Shown here in pieces: positions 12,001-23,877 of a DNA stretch of 64,000 nucleotides. Source of the DNA: Neospora caninum Liverpool. Taxonomy: Eukaryota; Apicomplexa; Conoidasida; Eucoccidiorida; Sarcocystidae. The DNA lies in assembly GCF_000208865.1 (NCBI RefSeq), contig NC_018395.1, positions 1,023,920-1,087,919 of the forward strand, given 5' to 3'. Positions within the stretch are counted from its first letter, which is position 1. Every line of letters starts with the position of its first letter. The translations under genes and the position numbers were made by a program. The notes under the pieces were generated by a model. That model was not told the origin of the DNA, made no database searches, and was given only the letters and a program-made list of their open reading frames with translations.

Positions 12001-13148
12001 GGGGGAGAAAGGGAGGAAACAGGTCTGTTACGATGTGTGTGTACGGGAGAATTGTGCACAAAGGGAGGGTGTCCCAGACGCCGCCGCCGCTCTTTCGTGC
12101 GCATATCGATATCGCGAGGAAAAAGGGGTTCAGGGATATTTAAACGAGGCAGCTTTCTGGTTGATGTGCAGATGACGGGGTTCTTAACCGCCTTCATCCA
12201 GTCCATACTGTGTTTCACGGAAATACGTTTTTACCCATCTACATATGTGCATCTGTTCATGCATGCAGACGCATCTATATATATATATATATGTATATAT
12301 ATGTGTATATTTCCATATGCTGAAGGAGGGGGAGTGTTTTACGAACCCAATGCGATGTGTGGTTTTCAGACACTCGGTTCGGCACCGTCGTCGAACACGA
12401 GCGGCAGTTACATGAGCTATTACAACGGCTCTTCTTCGGGATTTTCTTCTTCGCTCGCGCGCAACGCGCAGAGCAACTACGGCCAGAACCAGCAGGGCGG
12501 AAGCTCCAACTCTGGCGGCTTCAATTCGCGAAACAACGAAAACGCGAACTTGGGCGTCCTCGCCTCTTCGAACCAAAGTGGAGGTGGCTACGGAAAGAAC
12601 AGCGGCGGCTACGGGAGCAAGCAATAGTGAGTCTTTGCGCACGCGTCGGGTCGTCAACATTTTGCTCCAGCTTCTTTTAACATATATATATATATATATA
12701 TATGAACTTTGTACATTTTGATGTATATAGATGCGGGCATAACGCCAAAAGACGCGAATTCCTTGTGCCCATCTGTGCATTCAAAAAGGTGCATGAACGT
12801 ACGAGTAAAAAGATGGGGATGTGTTCTGGGTTTTGTGGGCAAGTTGAGAGGGGTCGATATGTCGGTGTGAGGGGGAGAGTCTTCTGTGGTCCACGGGGAC
12901 TGTTTGTGCGCTGTGATGCATGCAGCCACGGCCACAGCTCGTACTATCCTCGAGGAAACGCCTCGTCGGAGCAGGCAGCGCAGGCAGCTGCGGCAGCAGG
13001 TTACTACGGCGGCTACAGCTACGGCCAGTACGCGCATCCCCCGGGCCTCGGCAACACGTTTTACCAGAGCAACTTTGCGAACCAGAGCGGGAGTAGCCAA
13101 GGCAGACCGAACTACGGCGGCTACGGCAACGCAAACATGTGGAGCTGA
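6062..13148 (+). CDS. CUE/UBA-like domain protein with long low-complexity and prion-like tail (DEF1/GIP1-like)
   Basis: Seven exons: 6062-6839, 7229-7432, 7866-10831, 11241-11268, 11522-11829, 12370-12626, 12926-13148. All introns are GT-AG with matching phases, giving 1587 residues. The start is the first ATG in the open frame. Residues about 114-165 form a compact helical segment (SQKWIEDVHPLLEFFNYSKR, then DVYALVQRAEYDQDRVQQAV) followed by GSWEVV. This order, a small ubiquitin-binding-like three-helix fold followed by a conserved W, is what I recall for the N-terminus of fungal Def1, insect Lingerer and plant GIP1 proteins. The rest is low complexity: RG/Arg-rich at 185-260, then Ala/Ser/Gly/Pro-rich, then Gly/Ser/Asn/Tyr/Gln-rich from about 950 to the C-terminus (NNMYYNHHGN, NYGQNQQGG, GGYSYGQY, NYGGYGNANMWS). 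A proline run of about seven lies near 10319-10337. Possible roles are ubiquitin-linked turnover of RNA polymerase II or RNA-granule biology; both are inference. The fourth exon is only 28 bases. Confidence 0.78.
6970..6994. repeat. AT microsatellite in intron 1 of the DEF1-like gene
   Basis: A pure AT dinucleotide run of about 12 units in the intron 6840-7228. Similar AT runs lie in later introns of the same gene at 11027-11044, about 12275-12306 and 12681-12703. No function is implied. Confidence 0.9.
7498..7513. repeat. Run of 16 G in intron 2 of the DEF1-like gene
   Basis: Sixteen consecutive guanines inside the intron 7433-7865, about 65 bases after the 5' splice site. The nascent transcript would also be G-rich here, so a quadruplex is possible. 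The exact length is prone to sequencing error. Confidence 0.85.
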
Positions 13149-16100
13149 AAGCGCGCATGCAGAGACGACTAGCCAGGCGGAAAGCTGCGTGGGGCCGAAA
13201 AAGACGAGAGGGCCGCGGGGGGGAAGACGTGGTGGGTTGACGCGCGTATCGAGGAGCGCGACACGCGCAGAAGACGGGATCTCGGTTCCGTACGGAGAGA
13301 ATGGTAAAGGAGACAGAAGAAGGAAGAAGTGAGGAAGGTGCGCAAGAGGGAGAGGGCGTGTGTGTTTTTAGAGAGAGAGAAATCGCGAGAAGGTGGATGG
13401 GAGAGCCTGGCGAACTGTGGGGATGATAAGGCGGTTTGTGTTCTTCCGCGCACATGGATTTAGTGCAGAGGTATATCTCTGTCGCACGCGATTAGGTGGA
13501 TTTTCCCCCGTGGCGGCGTCGTGCAACCCTTGGCTGCTACATTCCCTTTTTTTGAGTTTTCTTGTGCCTCGACGCGTGCAACGCTCTGCTCTCTCTCGCG
13601 TGTCCGAATGTGAGAGATCCTTCGTTAAGCTGTTTTCCATTGCATTTTCTCTCCCGTCTTTCCTCTCGCCTCTCTCTCCAGTGTTTGTCCCTCCTCCTCT
13701 TCCGTGTCTCGCGCCTCTTTTTCCTCCTTCTCCTCGTTCGTGTCCCTCGCCTCTTTCTCCTCCTTCTCCTCGTTCGTGTCCCTCGCCTCTTTCTCCTCCT
13801 TCTCCTCGTTCGTGTCCCTCGCCTCTTTCTACTCCTTCTCCTCTTTCTTGCCTTGTCCTTCCTGTTTCGCACCGCCGCTCTGCTGCCTCTCTCCCTGGCG
13901 TATGTCGGCGCGACGGTGGCCTTTCCTGGCGGCTGCTGGGAAACTCGTCTTTCCTGTCGGTTTGTTGAAGCGCCGCATGCGCGAAGAAGACGACGGCTGG
14001 CTTGCCAGCACTCAAAAAAGTCCGAAAAGGCTCGAGGGTTTTAGGTTGAATATTCGGTACCAACCGATCGAAAATCGCGTTTTGTCCTCGTTTATATGAA
14101 TCGAGGAATGCTGCTCTGTGCGCGCGCGCTTGGGTCTGTTCGCTTATTCACTGTCGCTCGAGTCAGATTCCACGGAAAAACCCCACAGAGAGGAGGCTCG
14201 CACGAGAAGACAGATCCCACCTCACTCTTCGTAGACACACTTTTCGGTTTTCACTTTTTGCTTCCACAAGGGCAAAAAGAGACCGTTTCAAAACCTGCCT
14301 GATTCTGATCGTGAACGGCCTCGAAAAAACGACGGCACCGCAAACCTCGATGCTGGAGACAACTTTTTTAGAGGAATCTCTGTCCCTCCCTCTCACGCGT
14401 TTTTGCCAGTCTTTTTCGAGCAGAAGTCCTCTCTGTCCTTCACTTTCCTAAAGCGCGCGAGCTTTTGGGTTTTGCGGTGGGGACGCCTCGGTTTCTCTTC
14501 CGTGGATGTTCGCGGCTGGGGGAGATTTTTTGTCGAATCGGGAGGGAGACACCGGATCGCGACGGCGCTGAACAGTCTCTGTGCTTTTCGTCCGTTGGAA
14601 CGGTCAGGGTATCCAAATTTCGGTTGCTGTCGTGTCCGTGTCTCTCACCTTGGGATGCTTCAGTTTCGGGGTGTTCAACCTCCCTCGTTGACGTTTCGCG
14701 GGTCTTGATCTGTCGCCTCTCTCTCGCTTGTCTCTCTGTTTCTCGAGGCTCTCTGTGGTTCTCTACCCTCTAGATCGCTTTCGCTAGCCTCGTGCGCCTC
14801 AGTGAGCTCAGCAACCTTTCTACAGCTGCTACAGCTCCACCTCCACGTTCCCTCGTCAAGAGAGACGAGATTCGAGAGACCCGATTCGCGAAAGAGCAAA
14901 TTCAAGAGAGACAGACGCTAGAGTCGGGCGACTCGCCTACAGAACTTTACAGTTCTGGCTTCTTCAGCAGGCTGAAACTGAAACGTTTCCTTTTCTCCTC
15001 TTCTTCCCTTTCTCTCCTTCGCTATATGTGTGTGCGTGTGTGTGTGCGTGTGCAACTTTTCGCTGGAGACGAGCCTGCAGTCTCTCCTTTCGACACTGCG
15101 GATCCTGCGCCGAAGACAAACGCTCCGTGTCGTCAAGAGCGAAAAAACGCAGTCCAGGGAGAAGAAGAAACCACCAAAAAGAAGAATCTCGATCGCGCGT
15201 TTCTCCGTTCGGCGGGTCTCCCTGCCATGGAAAAAAGTGCGCACGCAAATGTGTGCCGCGCTGTCGGCAGAGCAGCGATTTTTCTTCTTTCCGACGGATT
15301 GCGTCTGTCGCACGTAAAACTCTCTGAGAGCATCTGCTTCGAAGCTTTTGCGTCTGGGAATAAACGCGGCCTGCGCTTCTCAGGTGGCCTTCGGTTGTCT
15401 TCGCACACCGGCCGCGCACGAAGACGGCAAGCGGCCGCGATTCCTCTTTCTTTTTCTTACGAGGAAACGGCGCACTGTACACACGCTTCACACACATCTC
15501 CACAGCGTTGTGTTGTCAACATGTGCTCACCGTCCACTTGCTTGTGGAGCATATAGCTCACTCGTCTCTCGTTTGTCTCTCTCTCTCTCCCACGTTGCCT
15601 GAGAGTCTGAACGCGCTGTGCAAAAACGACCTCTAAACTTTCCACGCACGTCGTCATCTTCTTTCCTCAGAGTGCCTCGGCGCGTTTCCCCCGTGTTGCG
15701 TCTGCTGTTTGTTTCGTTTTCGTCTCTTCCCACGTGCCTCAGTTCGCGTTCTCCAGCCTCACCGCCTCCCCCGCGCCTGCGCTGGCCTCTGACACGCGCA
15801 GGCTCCGTCCGCACCTGGCACCCCTCGTCTAGGTCGTCTCCTTTCCCGTGTGCGTTTTTTCACTCCAGAATGCAGAGCCGCGTTCTCTTTCGAGGGACGA
15901 AGGCGCAGTTTCCTCGCCTTCTCTCTCCTCGCTCGGCACCGTGATTCAACGCCACGGCTCAGAGAAGATCACACGGACAGCGCTTCTCTCGCTCGCCGAC
16001 GAGGCCGAAAAACGGGTTTGCTCAGCTTTCGGGATGCTGCCGTTCGTCTCGCTCTCCGCAAGTGCACCTTTTGAAGAGCAACATCGTCTTCCTCTTGCTT

Positions 16101-16221
16101 GTCTTTTCCTCGTTTGTTCTGTTGCTCGGTTCCAGTCTCGGGGGATCCGCCTTCTCGCCTGACTGTGTTTTCCCGTGTCCTCCCCAGCCTTTCCTGCTTC
16201 GCGGCTGCCTTGTCGGCGACG
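13149..16221. other. Intergenic: 3' region of DEF1-like gene and pyrimidine-rich leader of HEATR6-like gene
   Basis: About 3 kb without a supportable exon. 13149-13400 is purine-rich 3' flank, 13690-13850 is a 36-bp tandem repeat, and from about 14400 to 16221 the plus strand is dominated by T/C with Ser/Phe/Leu-type shadow frames typical of leader sequence. A TG/CG alternating run lies near 15027-15050. The frame of the downstream gene is open from about 16099 but has no ATG before 16222. A leader intron cannot be excluded. Confidence 0.6.
13690..13850. repeat. 36-bp pyrimidine tandem repeat, about four copies
   Basis: The unit contains GTTCGTGTCCCTCGCC followed by TCTTTCTCCTCCTTCTCCTC. Its GTTCG anchor recurs at 13736, 13772 and 13808, exactly 36 bases apart, with degenerate copies at both ends. 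It is non-coding in my model. The frame reads Ser/Pro-rich on plus and Glu/Gly/Arg-rich on minus only because 36 is a multiple of three. Confidence 0.85.
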
Positions 16222-19200
16222 ATGTCGAGGAGACAGCCCGACTGCGCGTCTCCCTGTCCAACCGCCTCTGCCGTCTGTGCGCGCACGGCGGCCGACTTCG
16301 GAGACAGGCACGACAACGCCGCCCTCGAAGCGTTGCTTCTTTCCGCGCTCGCGCAGCTGTCGACGGCGCCTTCGCCAGACACAGGCGAAGACCCGCCCAA
16401 CGGGCGGTGTCTTCGCCGGCTGAAGAAAAGAGACCCTAGCCGTTTTGCCGAGGGAGCCGAAGAGCGGGAGGAAACAGAGAGTGAAGACTGCGCCGCTGGA
16501 ACGAGACATCGACCGCGCGGCTTCTGCCACTCGTCGTGCCGGGGCGCGCTGGAGGTTGAGAGACCGCCTGCCACGGGAGTGAGAAAGATCGAGAATCCGT
16601 CCTCGCAGCCCGAACGGCAGGTGGAGCGTCGCGCGAGGACGCTGTCAAGTCTCTTGGATGAGTTAATTGCGCTTTTAAACGAGAAGAGGAAGCAGGGGAA
16701 AAAGAAGAGTGAGGACAGCCCGCCGCTCGAAGATGCGGATGTGCGCCCGAGTGCTGGCGAGCTCCACCGAAGGCCTCCACGTGAGTTAGGCCTGTCGCCT
16801 AGCAGCCTCGCTGGCCTCTTTCGCCACGTGTTGCGGCTCTGTGCGTCCAGAAGACTCTCTATCCTGCACGGAGACGTGGCGACTCCCTCGCCGCTCGCAG
16901 TCCCCTGTTCTTCGCGATCGACCCAAGACGCCATTCCGCGGCGACAGCTCCTGACGGCGGCGCTCGGTGCGCTCAGACTGTGGTACCCAGAGGCGAAAAG
17001 TTCGACCGAAGGAAACCGTCCGGTGGACGGCGCACCCTCCCGCGAGGAAGCGAGCGCCGCTTTGGGGCCCATGCAGACGCAACAGGACTGGGATCTCCTG
17101 TTTACCGCTGCAACCACGGTCGTCGAGGCGGTGTACATACACCTCGTCGACGGCGCACCAGCGCCTCTTCAGTCCTCAGCTGGCCCCGCTTCTTCCTCGC
17201 CACGAGCCGCGGGAGTCTCGGGAGGACGCAGCGCGTCCAGGGACACAGGAGATGAATTTGCGTCGGCGTGCGGGAGTTCGTTGGTTGGCGTCGTTTCTGA
17301 GAAGACCGGCTTTTCCTTTTTCGGCGAGCACGCGTTTCCACCGAGTGCCTTCTTTGGAGATCCTTCCGTCATCGCCCGCGTCCTCCTTGCTGGGCAAGCG
17401 TCTCAGGCTCCGCATCTGTTCGCTCCGGACCTGCGTCGCCGGCGATCGGCGGCGTGCGTCCTTCTCACGTTGCTTTCGCAGCTTCTTCAGGAAAGCTGGC
17501 GGCTCTGTCTCGCGGCTGGTCCCTTGTCGTCGGCGGCCGCGTCGCCTCTCGCCTCCCTCGCCGAGAAGAGCGCAAGTTCCGCGGGCGAGGCCGTGCGTCT
17601 CCTGCAGCTGCTGCAGCCGCTCCTGGTGACCGGTGCGGTGTACGTACACCCCATCGGCGTGGCGCTCTTCCCCGCGGACGTGGGGCGACCGGGTGGTCGT
17701 ACACCGGCCAGCAGCGACGGGAGTTTGTCTTCGGCTTCCGGGTTTCCTTCGCCTTCTCGCTCGCGCCTCGCCGACTCGTCTGCCGCGTCTTCCGCAGAAG
17801 ACAGGATGAGAGACAAACGCGGCGCGCTCAGGGCAAGGCGCGCTTTGCCGGCTGCAAGCGACCGCGGTCCGGCGACGCGGGGACTCGAGAAGGCCCGGGA
17901 CAAAGTTCAAGCTCGTGACGCAGGAGCCTGTGTCCCCGCGAGACCCGGGCTGAGGACACAGCGGGAAGGCGACTCGGGCGAAGACGGCGACGAGGCGAGC
18001 GCCGTTGGAAGGTCGAACGCGCTGAATGGGGATCGGAATGTGAGCAAGACCGCTGGGAGGAGCCGGCGAGGAAGACGAGACAAGAAAGACGGATTGCGGG
18101 GCCACGACGACGGACACAAACTCCGCGTGCTTGCTTTCTCCTGTTCGCAGTTTCTCGTCAAACTCGTCCCGCGAACGCTCTTTCGCTCGTGGCCTCTCAT
18201 CCTCACCACTCAACACTTCAAAGTCCAAGTTCCGTCTTGTCTCGAGCCGTGTCCCTTTCCCTCTTGCTCTTCTCTTCCTCCGTTTCCCTCTCCCGCTTCG
18301 CCATCTGTTCGACTCTCTCCTGCTGCGCGTCTCTCGCGTGCTCCCTCGCACGCGGGTTCACTCCACACTTCCCGCGACCCACTCCCGCGCGACGGCGCAG
18401 CCGCCCCCACCTCGCCCGCGCGTCCTCGCCTCTCTGCGGGCTGTCCATACACTCAAGAGCCTCCAAAGGTATCCGAGCGTTCCGCGCGTCCCGTTCAAAC
18501 CGACATCTCCCTGTTCTCGCCTTCTTCCGGCACCTGGGCCCTCGGATTTCTGTTGCCTGAGCAGGCGTCGCTGCGCTCGCCGGTGTTTCTGCTTCTTCTG
18601 CTCCAGCAGCAGCTCTGGGGTTTTGTGGCGCGTCTCGACGCAGATGCCAAAGTGCGGCGCGCAGCCGTGGACTTCCTCGTGTCTCTCTTGGAGTTCTCGC
18701 CCCTCAAGAGCTGGCCAGCCGTGCCTCTTGAAGTGACTCCGGCCCTGAGAGACGCGGCCTCGGCTGCACACGCGTCGCTCTCAGGCGTCCTGGCAACCGC
18801 CGACTCGATGGCCCTGCCTCTCGCCATGGCGAAGGACAGCTGGAGGTGCGTTCAGCTCTGGAGGACTCTCACGGCTGAAGCAGAGAACGCGGACGAGACC
18901 GCGTGGACAAGCCCTCTCGGCGAGGACCGATCACCTGTCGCTTCTCGTTCTCTTCTGTCGCTTTCTTCTCTAGGTCGAAGCTGCGACGGCCTCGGAAAGT
19001 CCCGCGGGGGATCGGCCTTTCCGCCTGCTTCTGCGGCCTCTCCGTTTTCGTCCTTTTTCTTTCAGAAACGAGCCAGTCCGTCGTTCAACTCTCTGTCGGG
19101 AAGTGTCTTGTCTTCAGTCCGTCTCGCCTTCCTTCATCTCTTTGCTCTCTGCGAAGAAACCGCTGCGGCGGCTGCGCTTTCTCGAGGTGCCGAACCCACC

Positions 19201-22200
19201 TCGCCGCGCCTCAACGGAGACCGTCGCCCCAGCCAGGCGCCTACCTCGCCTGCGCGATCGGCGTCCTTTCCTTCGTCTCCTCTCTCGTCTGTTTCCGCTT
19301 CGTTCGTTTCGGCGTCTTCGGATTCTCGCTTCGAGGGCGGGGCTGCGGCTGACGCGCGTGGTCTTTCCTCGGCGACCGACGAGTCTGCTGAGATGACTGC
19401 TGCATGTCTTCGAGCGCTCGCGCGCTTGGTCGCGTCCCTGCCGCTGTCTGTCTTCCGTCCAGGCATCCTCTTTGCGTGTCTCCGACTAGTCGCGCCTTTC
19501 TTCCTCACGCTCACTCTCTCTCTGAAACACCCCGCACACGACGGGATGCAAACATCTACAGAACGCTGTCTCCTCTCGCGAGATCCCATCTCTTCCTCTT
19601 CTTCCTCTTCCTCCTCTTCCTCGTCCTCTTCCTCTTCTTCCTCTTCCTCGTCTTCCTCGTCTTCCTCCTCGTCCTCTTCCTCCTCTTCCTCTTCTTCCTC
19701 CTCTTCCTCTTCCTCCTCTTCCTCTTCCTCTTCTTCCTCTTCCTCTTCCTCTTCCTCCTCTTCCTCCTCTTCGTCTCTGTCGTTGGCTTCTTCGCTGTGT
19801 GTTTTCTCTAGGGAAGAAGGTGGTTTGCGTGCAAAGCAAGAGGGCGTTGGGCGTCGAGACACCCGAGGGACGACGCCGGGAGGGGCTAGGCTTTCTGTGT
19901 CCTGTTCAGCGTCCGCGGGAGGCGTCCGAGCGAACGAGCTGTACCTACGTTTTGTTTCAAGTGTGCAGCACGCGGCGTCTCCGTTTGTCTCGTCGCGTTC
20001 CGCTTTCCTCAACGAGCCGCCTTCGACGCCCTCAAATCGCGACTTTCGAAACGAAAAGGTGCCTCCTTCCTTTACCCCACACAAAAGTTCCGAGCGAGGA
20101 GAATCTGAAGAAGCGAATTCAGAACGGGGAAGAGAAGAGAAACACGGCCACGCACACCCACGGAAAAGTCTGCCTTTTCCGCTTCATCCTTCTCTTCTCT
20201 CAGCTCTCAATTCGCTTCTCACGTCTGTCCTCGCTGCGAAGCCTTCTCGGGAGGAGGTAGTCGAAGCACTCCTCCTCCCTGTTCTTCCCAAAACACCTGA
20301 AAAGAAAAAAACGCCTGCAAAGAGCCGGGGAGGATGCGCCGGTTGTGGGCCATCGTCCGGCGCATGCAAAGAGGGAAAAGGAGGCGAGACAGCCGACAGG
20401 GCGCAACCGAGCGCCCTGTCGACTCCGGAGCAGCCGCCGGCGACAGGCGAATGTGTCTCTCATCCCTGCTGGGGCGCGAGAGACAGAGACACCCCAGGAG
20501 ACAGCGCGCACTGTGGGGCGCAACGCGAGAGGAAGGCGACAGAGCCAGACGGGCCGCGAGAAACGGAAGAGGAAGCATTTATGGGGCTGTCGGACGTTAT
20601 TCTGGTCGGGTTGCTCTACGCATTGAGGATCGAAAGAGAGGAACTGCTCTCAACCCTGACAGATAATCGACTGGAGAGAGACAGCACAGAAGAAATGAAC
20701 GACGGAGGGAGAGAAGGGGGAGAGGATGAAGAAGGCGGAGAAGAAGAAGGTGGAGAAGAAGGCGGAAAAGAAGAGAGGGGGAAGGAACAAAAGGGGGAGA
20801 TGGGTGGAGTGGGAGAGGGGAGAGCCACAGTCTACAAACGCTACACAGAAGTTCTTCTCGCTGTCGTTATGAAGATGGCGAAATCGTATCCTTTCGTTCT
20901 TCTCTTTCTTCCGTGTCTTCACGTTTTCAATGCCCGACTGCACGCCGCCGCCGCTCCATCGTCGCAAGCAAGCGAAACTGAGGAACGGCGCAGCCAGTGC
21001 CAAAGAGAGAGAACGATTACGTCCGCCTCCCCTTCCTCTCCGTCTTCCTCTCCTTCCTCCTCTTCCTCTCCTTCCTCCTCTTCCTCTCCTTCCTCCTCTT
21101 CCTCTCCTTCCTCCTCTTCCTCTCCTTCCTCCTCTTCCTCTCCTTCCTCCTCTTCCTCTCCTCCCTCTTCTACCTCTCCTCCCTCTTCTTCCTCTTCTCC
21201 TTCCTCTTCCTCTTCTTTCCCCTGTACGTCTGGCGTTTGTTGTTCGCGTCGGTTTCGTTTTGATTGCTCTTCTGGTTCAGCCTGCCGTCCGTTCTCGTCT
21301 TTTGGTTCGCCTTCCTGCTGCTTGCGCCACTGTCCCCTCGTAGCTGTTTTAGCTGAGTTGATGTCGAGTGCATCCGCTTCTCTAAAATGCCGGGGCTTCC
21401 AGCTGGCTACTGATCTCCTTGCTGCGCTGCCGTCTTTCCCTTTGCCACACGCTCCTTCTTCCTCTCTTTCGTCTTCATCCTCTTCTTCTTCCTCTCTTTC
21501 CTCTTCCCCGATTTACGATTGCGTCTTGACGGAAACCGAAGGCTCGGAGTCTGACAGCGACGCCCTCCGGCGCGAATGCTTGCTGAACCTTCGCGCGCAC
21601 ATCCTGGGTCTGCTTGCTCCCAGCATCTCGTCTGCGCTTCGCTCGAGTCAGGTGACTGCCACGAGCGAAAGCGACGAGAGACAAACAGGAGACGCGCAAG
21701 AGAACGGCGAGAAGAGGGAGATTCGCGAGGAAACTCCGACTCACCGGAGGCGCCGCAAAGAGGACGAGGACGAAGACAGTCGCGCACACAGAGAGAAGGC
21801 CTCGTCTCACGCGGGACGCGGGGAGACGCGAATCTGTGTCGAAGGCAGAACTTTGATGCAGCAACACCCGAGCGAGATTGCTGCCGAAGAAGCCTCTGTA
21901 GCGGAAGCCGCCTGCGCAGCTCTGGCTCTCCTCACCTTCAACGACTGGAGATTGCTCAATTTCCTCTCTTCTTCCACAGCTCACGCAATCGCTGCGCTGT
22001 GTTCTTTCCAAGGCGCTGCGTCGAATCGGAGAGAGGAAAGAGAGAGACCAGACGCGAGAACAAACGCGGAAACCCAGGAGAGAACAAAGGAGACGGAGGC
22101 AACCCGTGCTGACGTGCTGGCGTGTTGGGTGTCCGCTCAGACAGTTGCTGCTACCGCGGCGAGTCGCTTTCTCCAGTTTTCATATCTTCTTTCTTGTCGC

Positions 22201-23846
22201 TCGTTGCCGTCGCCGCTGTCCTTTCCGAGCGCGTCCATGGCTTCCCTCCTGTCTCCCGCGGCAGACGTTTGTTGGCGGAGACGGGACCTCGCTGCGGGTC
22301 GCGAGGCTTGTCTCGCGGCTCTGCTCTTTCTGGCGAAACACGAAAGCGTCGAGTTGAAAGTTGCAGCCGCGAAGAGCTTCGCTGACGCAGGCGCGCCCGT
22401 CGAAAACGCGGCGGGGACGCGCGTCGCCAGAGAGGCCTTCGGAGACCGTGAGAGGCAGGCGCAACTCAACGGCCAAGTCACACCCAAACGCTTCTCGAAG
22501 GAGAGCAGTCCCGCTCCCGAGATAGAGGGAGACGAAGAAGAGAAACGCGAGGTCAGAGCGAAAGGGGACATCAGAGAAAAACGCGAGGTCAGAGAGAAAG
22601 GGGACATTAGAGAAAAACGCGAGGTCAGAGCGAAAGGGGAGACAGGAGAGACGGAAGACGGAGGCTGTGAGAAACGCGAGGAAGAACTGTGGTTGGCGGC
22701 GCTGGAATGTTTCGCGAGTCCGTCTCTCGCAAACAGTCGCAACGAGAGTCTTGCGCTTGCCTGCTTGCGAGCGATTGCGCTCATCTCCTTCGGCCTGAAC
22801 TGGGGTGTCTTCTTGGAGAAAGACAGGTGCGAAGGCGTGTCTCTTTCAGAGGGGCGAGAACGCATTCTGCGGCTTCTCAGCGGCATCCACGCCGTCCTGC
22901 TGCGGGCCCTAGACGGGAGTCGCGTGCCTGGAGAAGATGCAAGACGAAATTCAGTGAAGATCCAGTGGAACGCTTGCTATGCAGCCAGACTCCTCTACAG
23001 CAGTCGCAGCTTTCGGCGTCTCGCCTCCCCCGCACTCGAAAGGTAATTTCGCAAACTCTCGTGCGTCTTGACAGGGGAGATCCGTAGTGCGAAAACCGAG
23101 CACGTGTCTCAGCAGCTTGTTTCCAACTGCTGTCTCTGGGGGCCTCTTTTCTGGGACAGCGGGGAAGAACAGCCTTTGTCGATCGCCCTCGAGTTTTTCC
23201 GGTTCTGCCGTCGCGCCTGCGCGCGACGGCACAGGCTGTGTGTGCTGCCTGGCACTCGTTTCCGGACACGCACACGCATGCAGTTTCTTTTCTTCTCGGA
23301 CTCTCAAACGACCGGCCCAAGCCCAGGCAAGATCTTTCTTCTGCCTTTTCTCTCGCGGTTTGCTTTCAGACAGCGCGCCGACCTCCTCCTCGCCCTCGCC
23401 TCCTGCCTCAGGTTGTCCTCCTCCTACAAAGTGCGCGTCCACGCTATCGCCGCCCTGCGATCCCTCTTCGGAGACTCCTCTCCTTGTTCTTCGTCTTCTT
23501 CTTCCTCTTCGTCTTCTCCGCCTCTCTCTGCTCTCGCGTGTTCTCTGACTGTTCCTTCTCCATCGCCGCGGGCCTTCTCTGTGTCTCCTTCGAGTACGAG
23601 GGGAGAAAAAGCCGGCGAAGCGGCGGCGCTGGCGAGCGTGTGGGAAGCAATTGCATGCGCTGCATGCGCTGCGGCGGGAGAGTCGTCTCGCGGCGCCGAG
23701 CCCCCGGCAGGCTGGCGCGCCGTGCCAAACGAAGAAACCGCCGCTTCGCACGAAGGTAAAAAGGAAAAGACACCAGACGCAACGATGCCCGACACCTTCA
23801 GATCTACACCCTCTGCACAAAAAATACCAGAAACGTCCTCCACGGA

Positions 23847-23877
<31 letters not shown>

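Noticed and set aside
13368..14063. Glu/Gly/Arg repeat frame on minus and Ser/Pro repeat frame on plus
   Set aside because: Both are translations of the 36-bp pyrimidine minisatellite and its flanks; no start or splice context.
16099..16221. N-terminal extension of the HEATR6-like frame
   Set aside because: It begins with TTG, not ATG; the first ATG is 16222.
19134..20084. Minus-strand frame with a polyglutamate run
   Set aside because: It is the complement of the polyserine codons in the HEATR6-like gene; no independent support.
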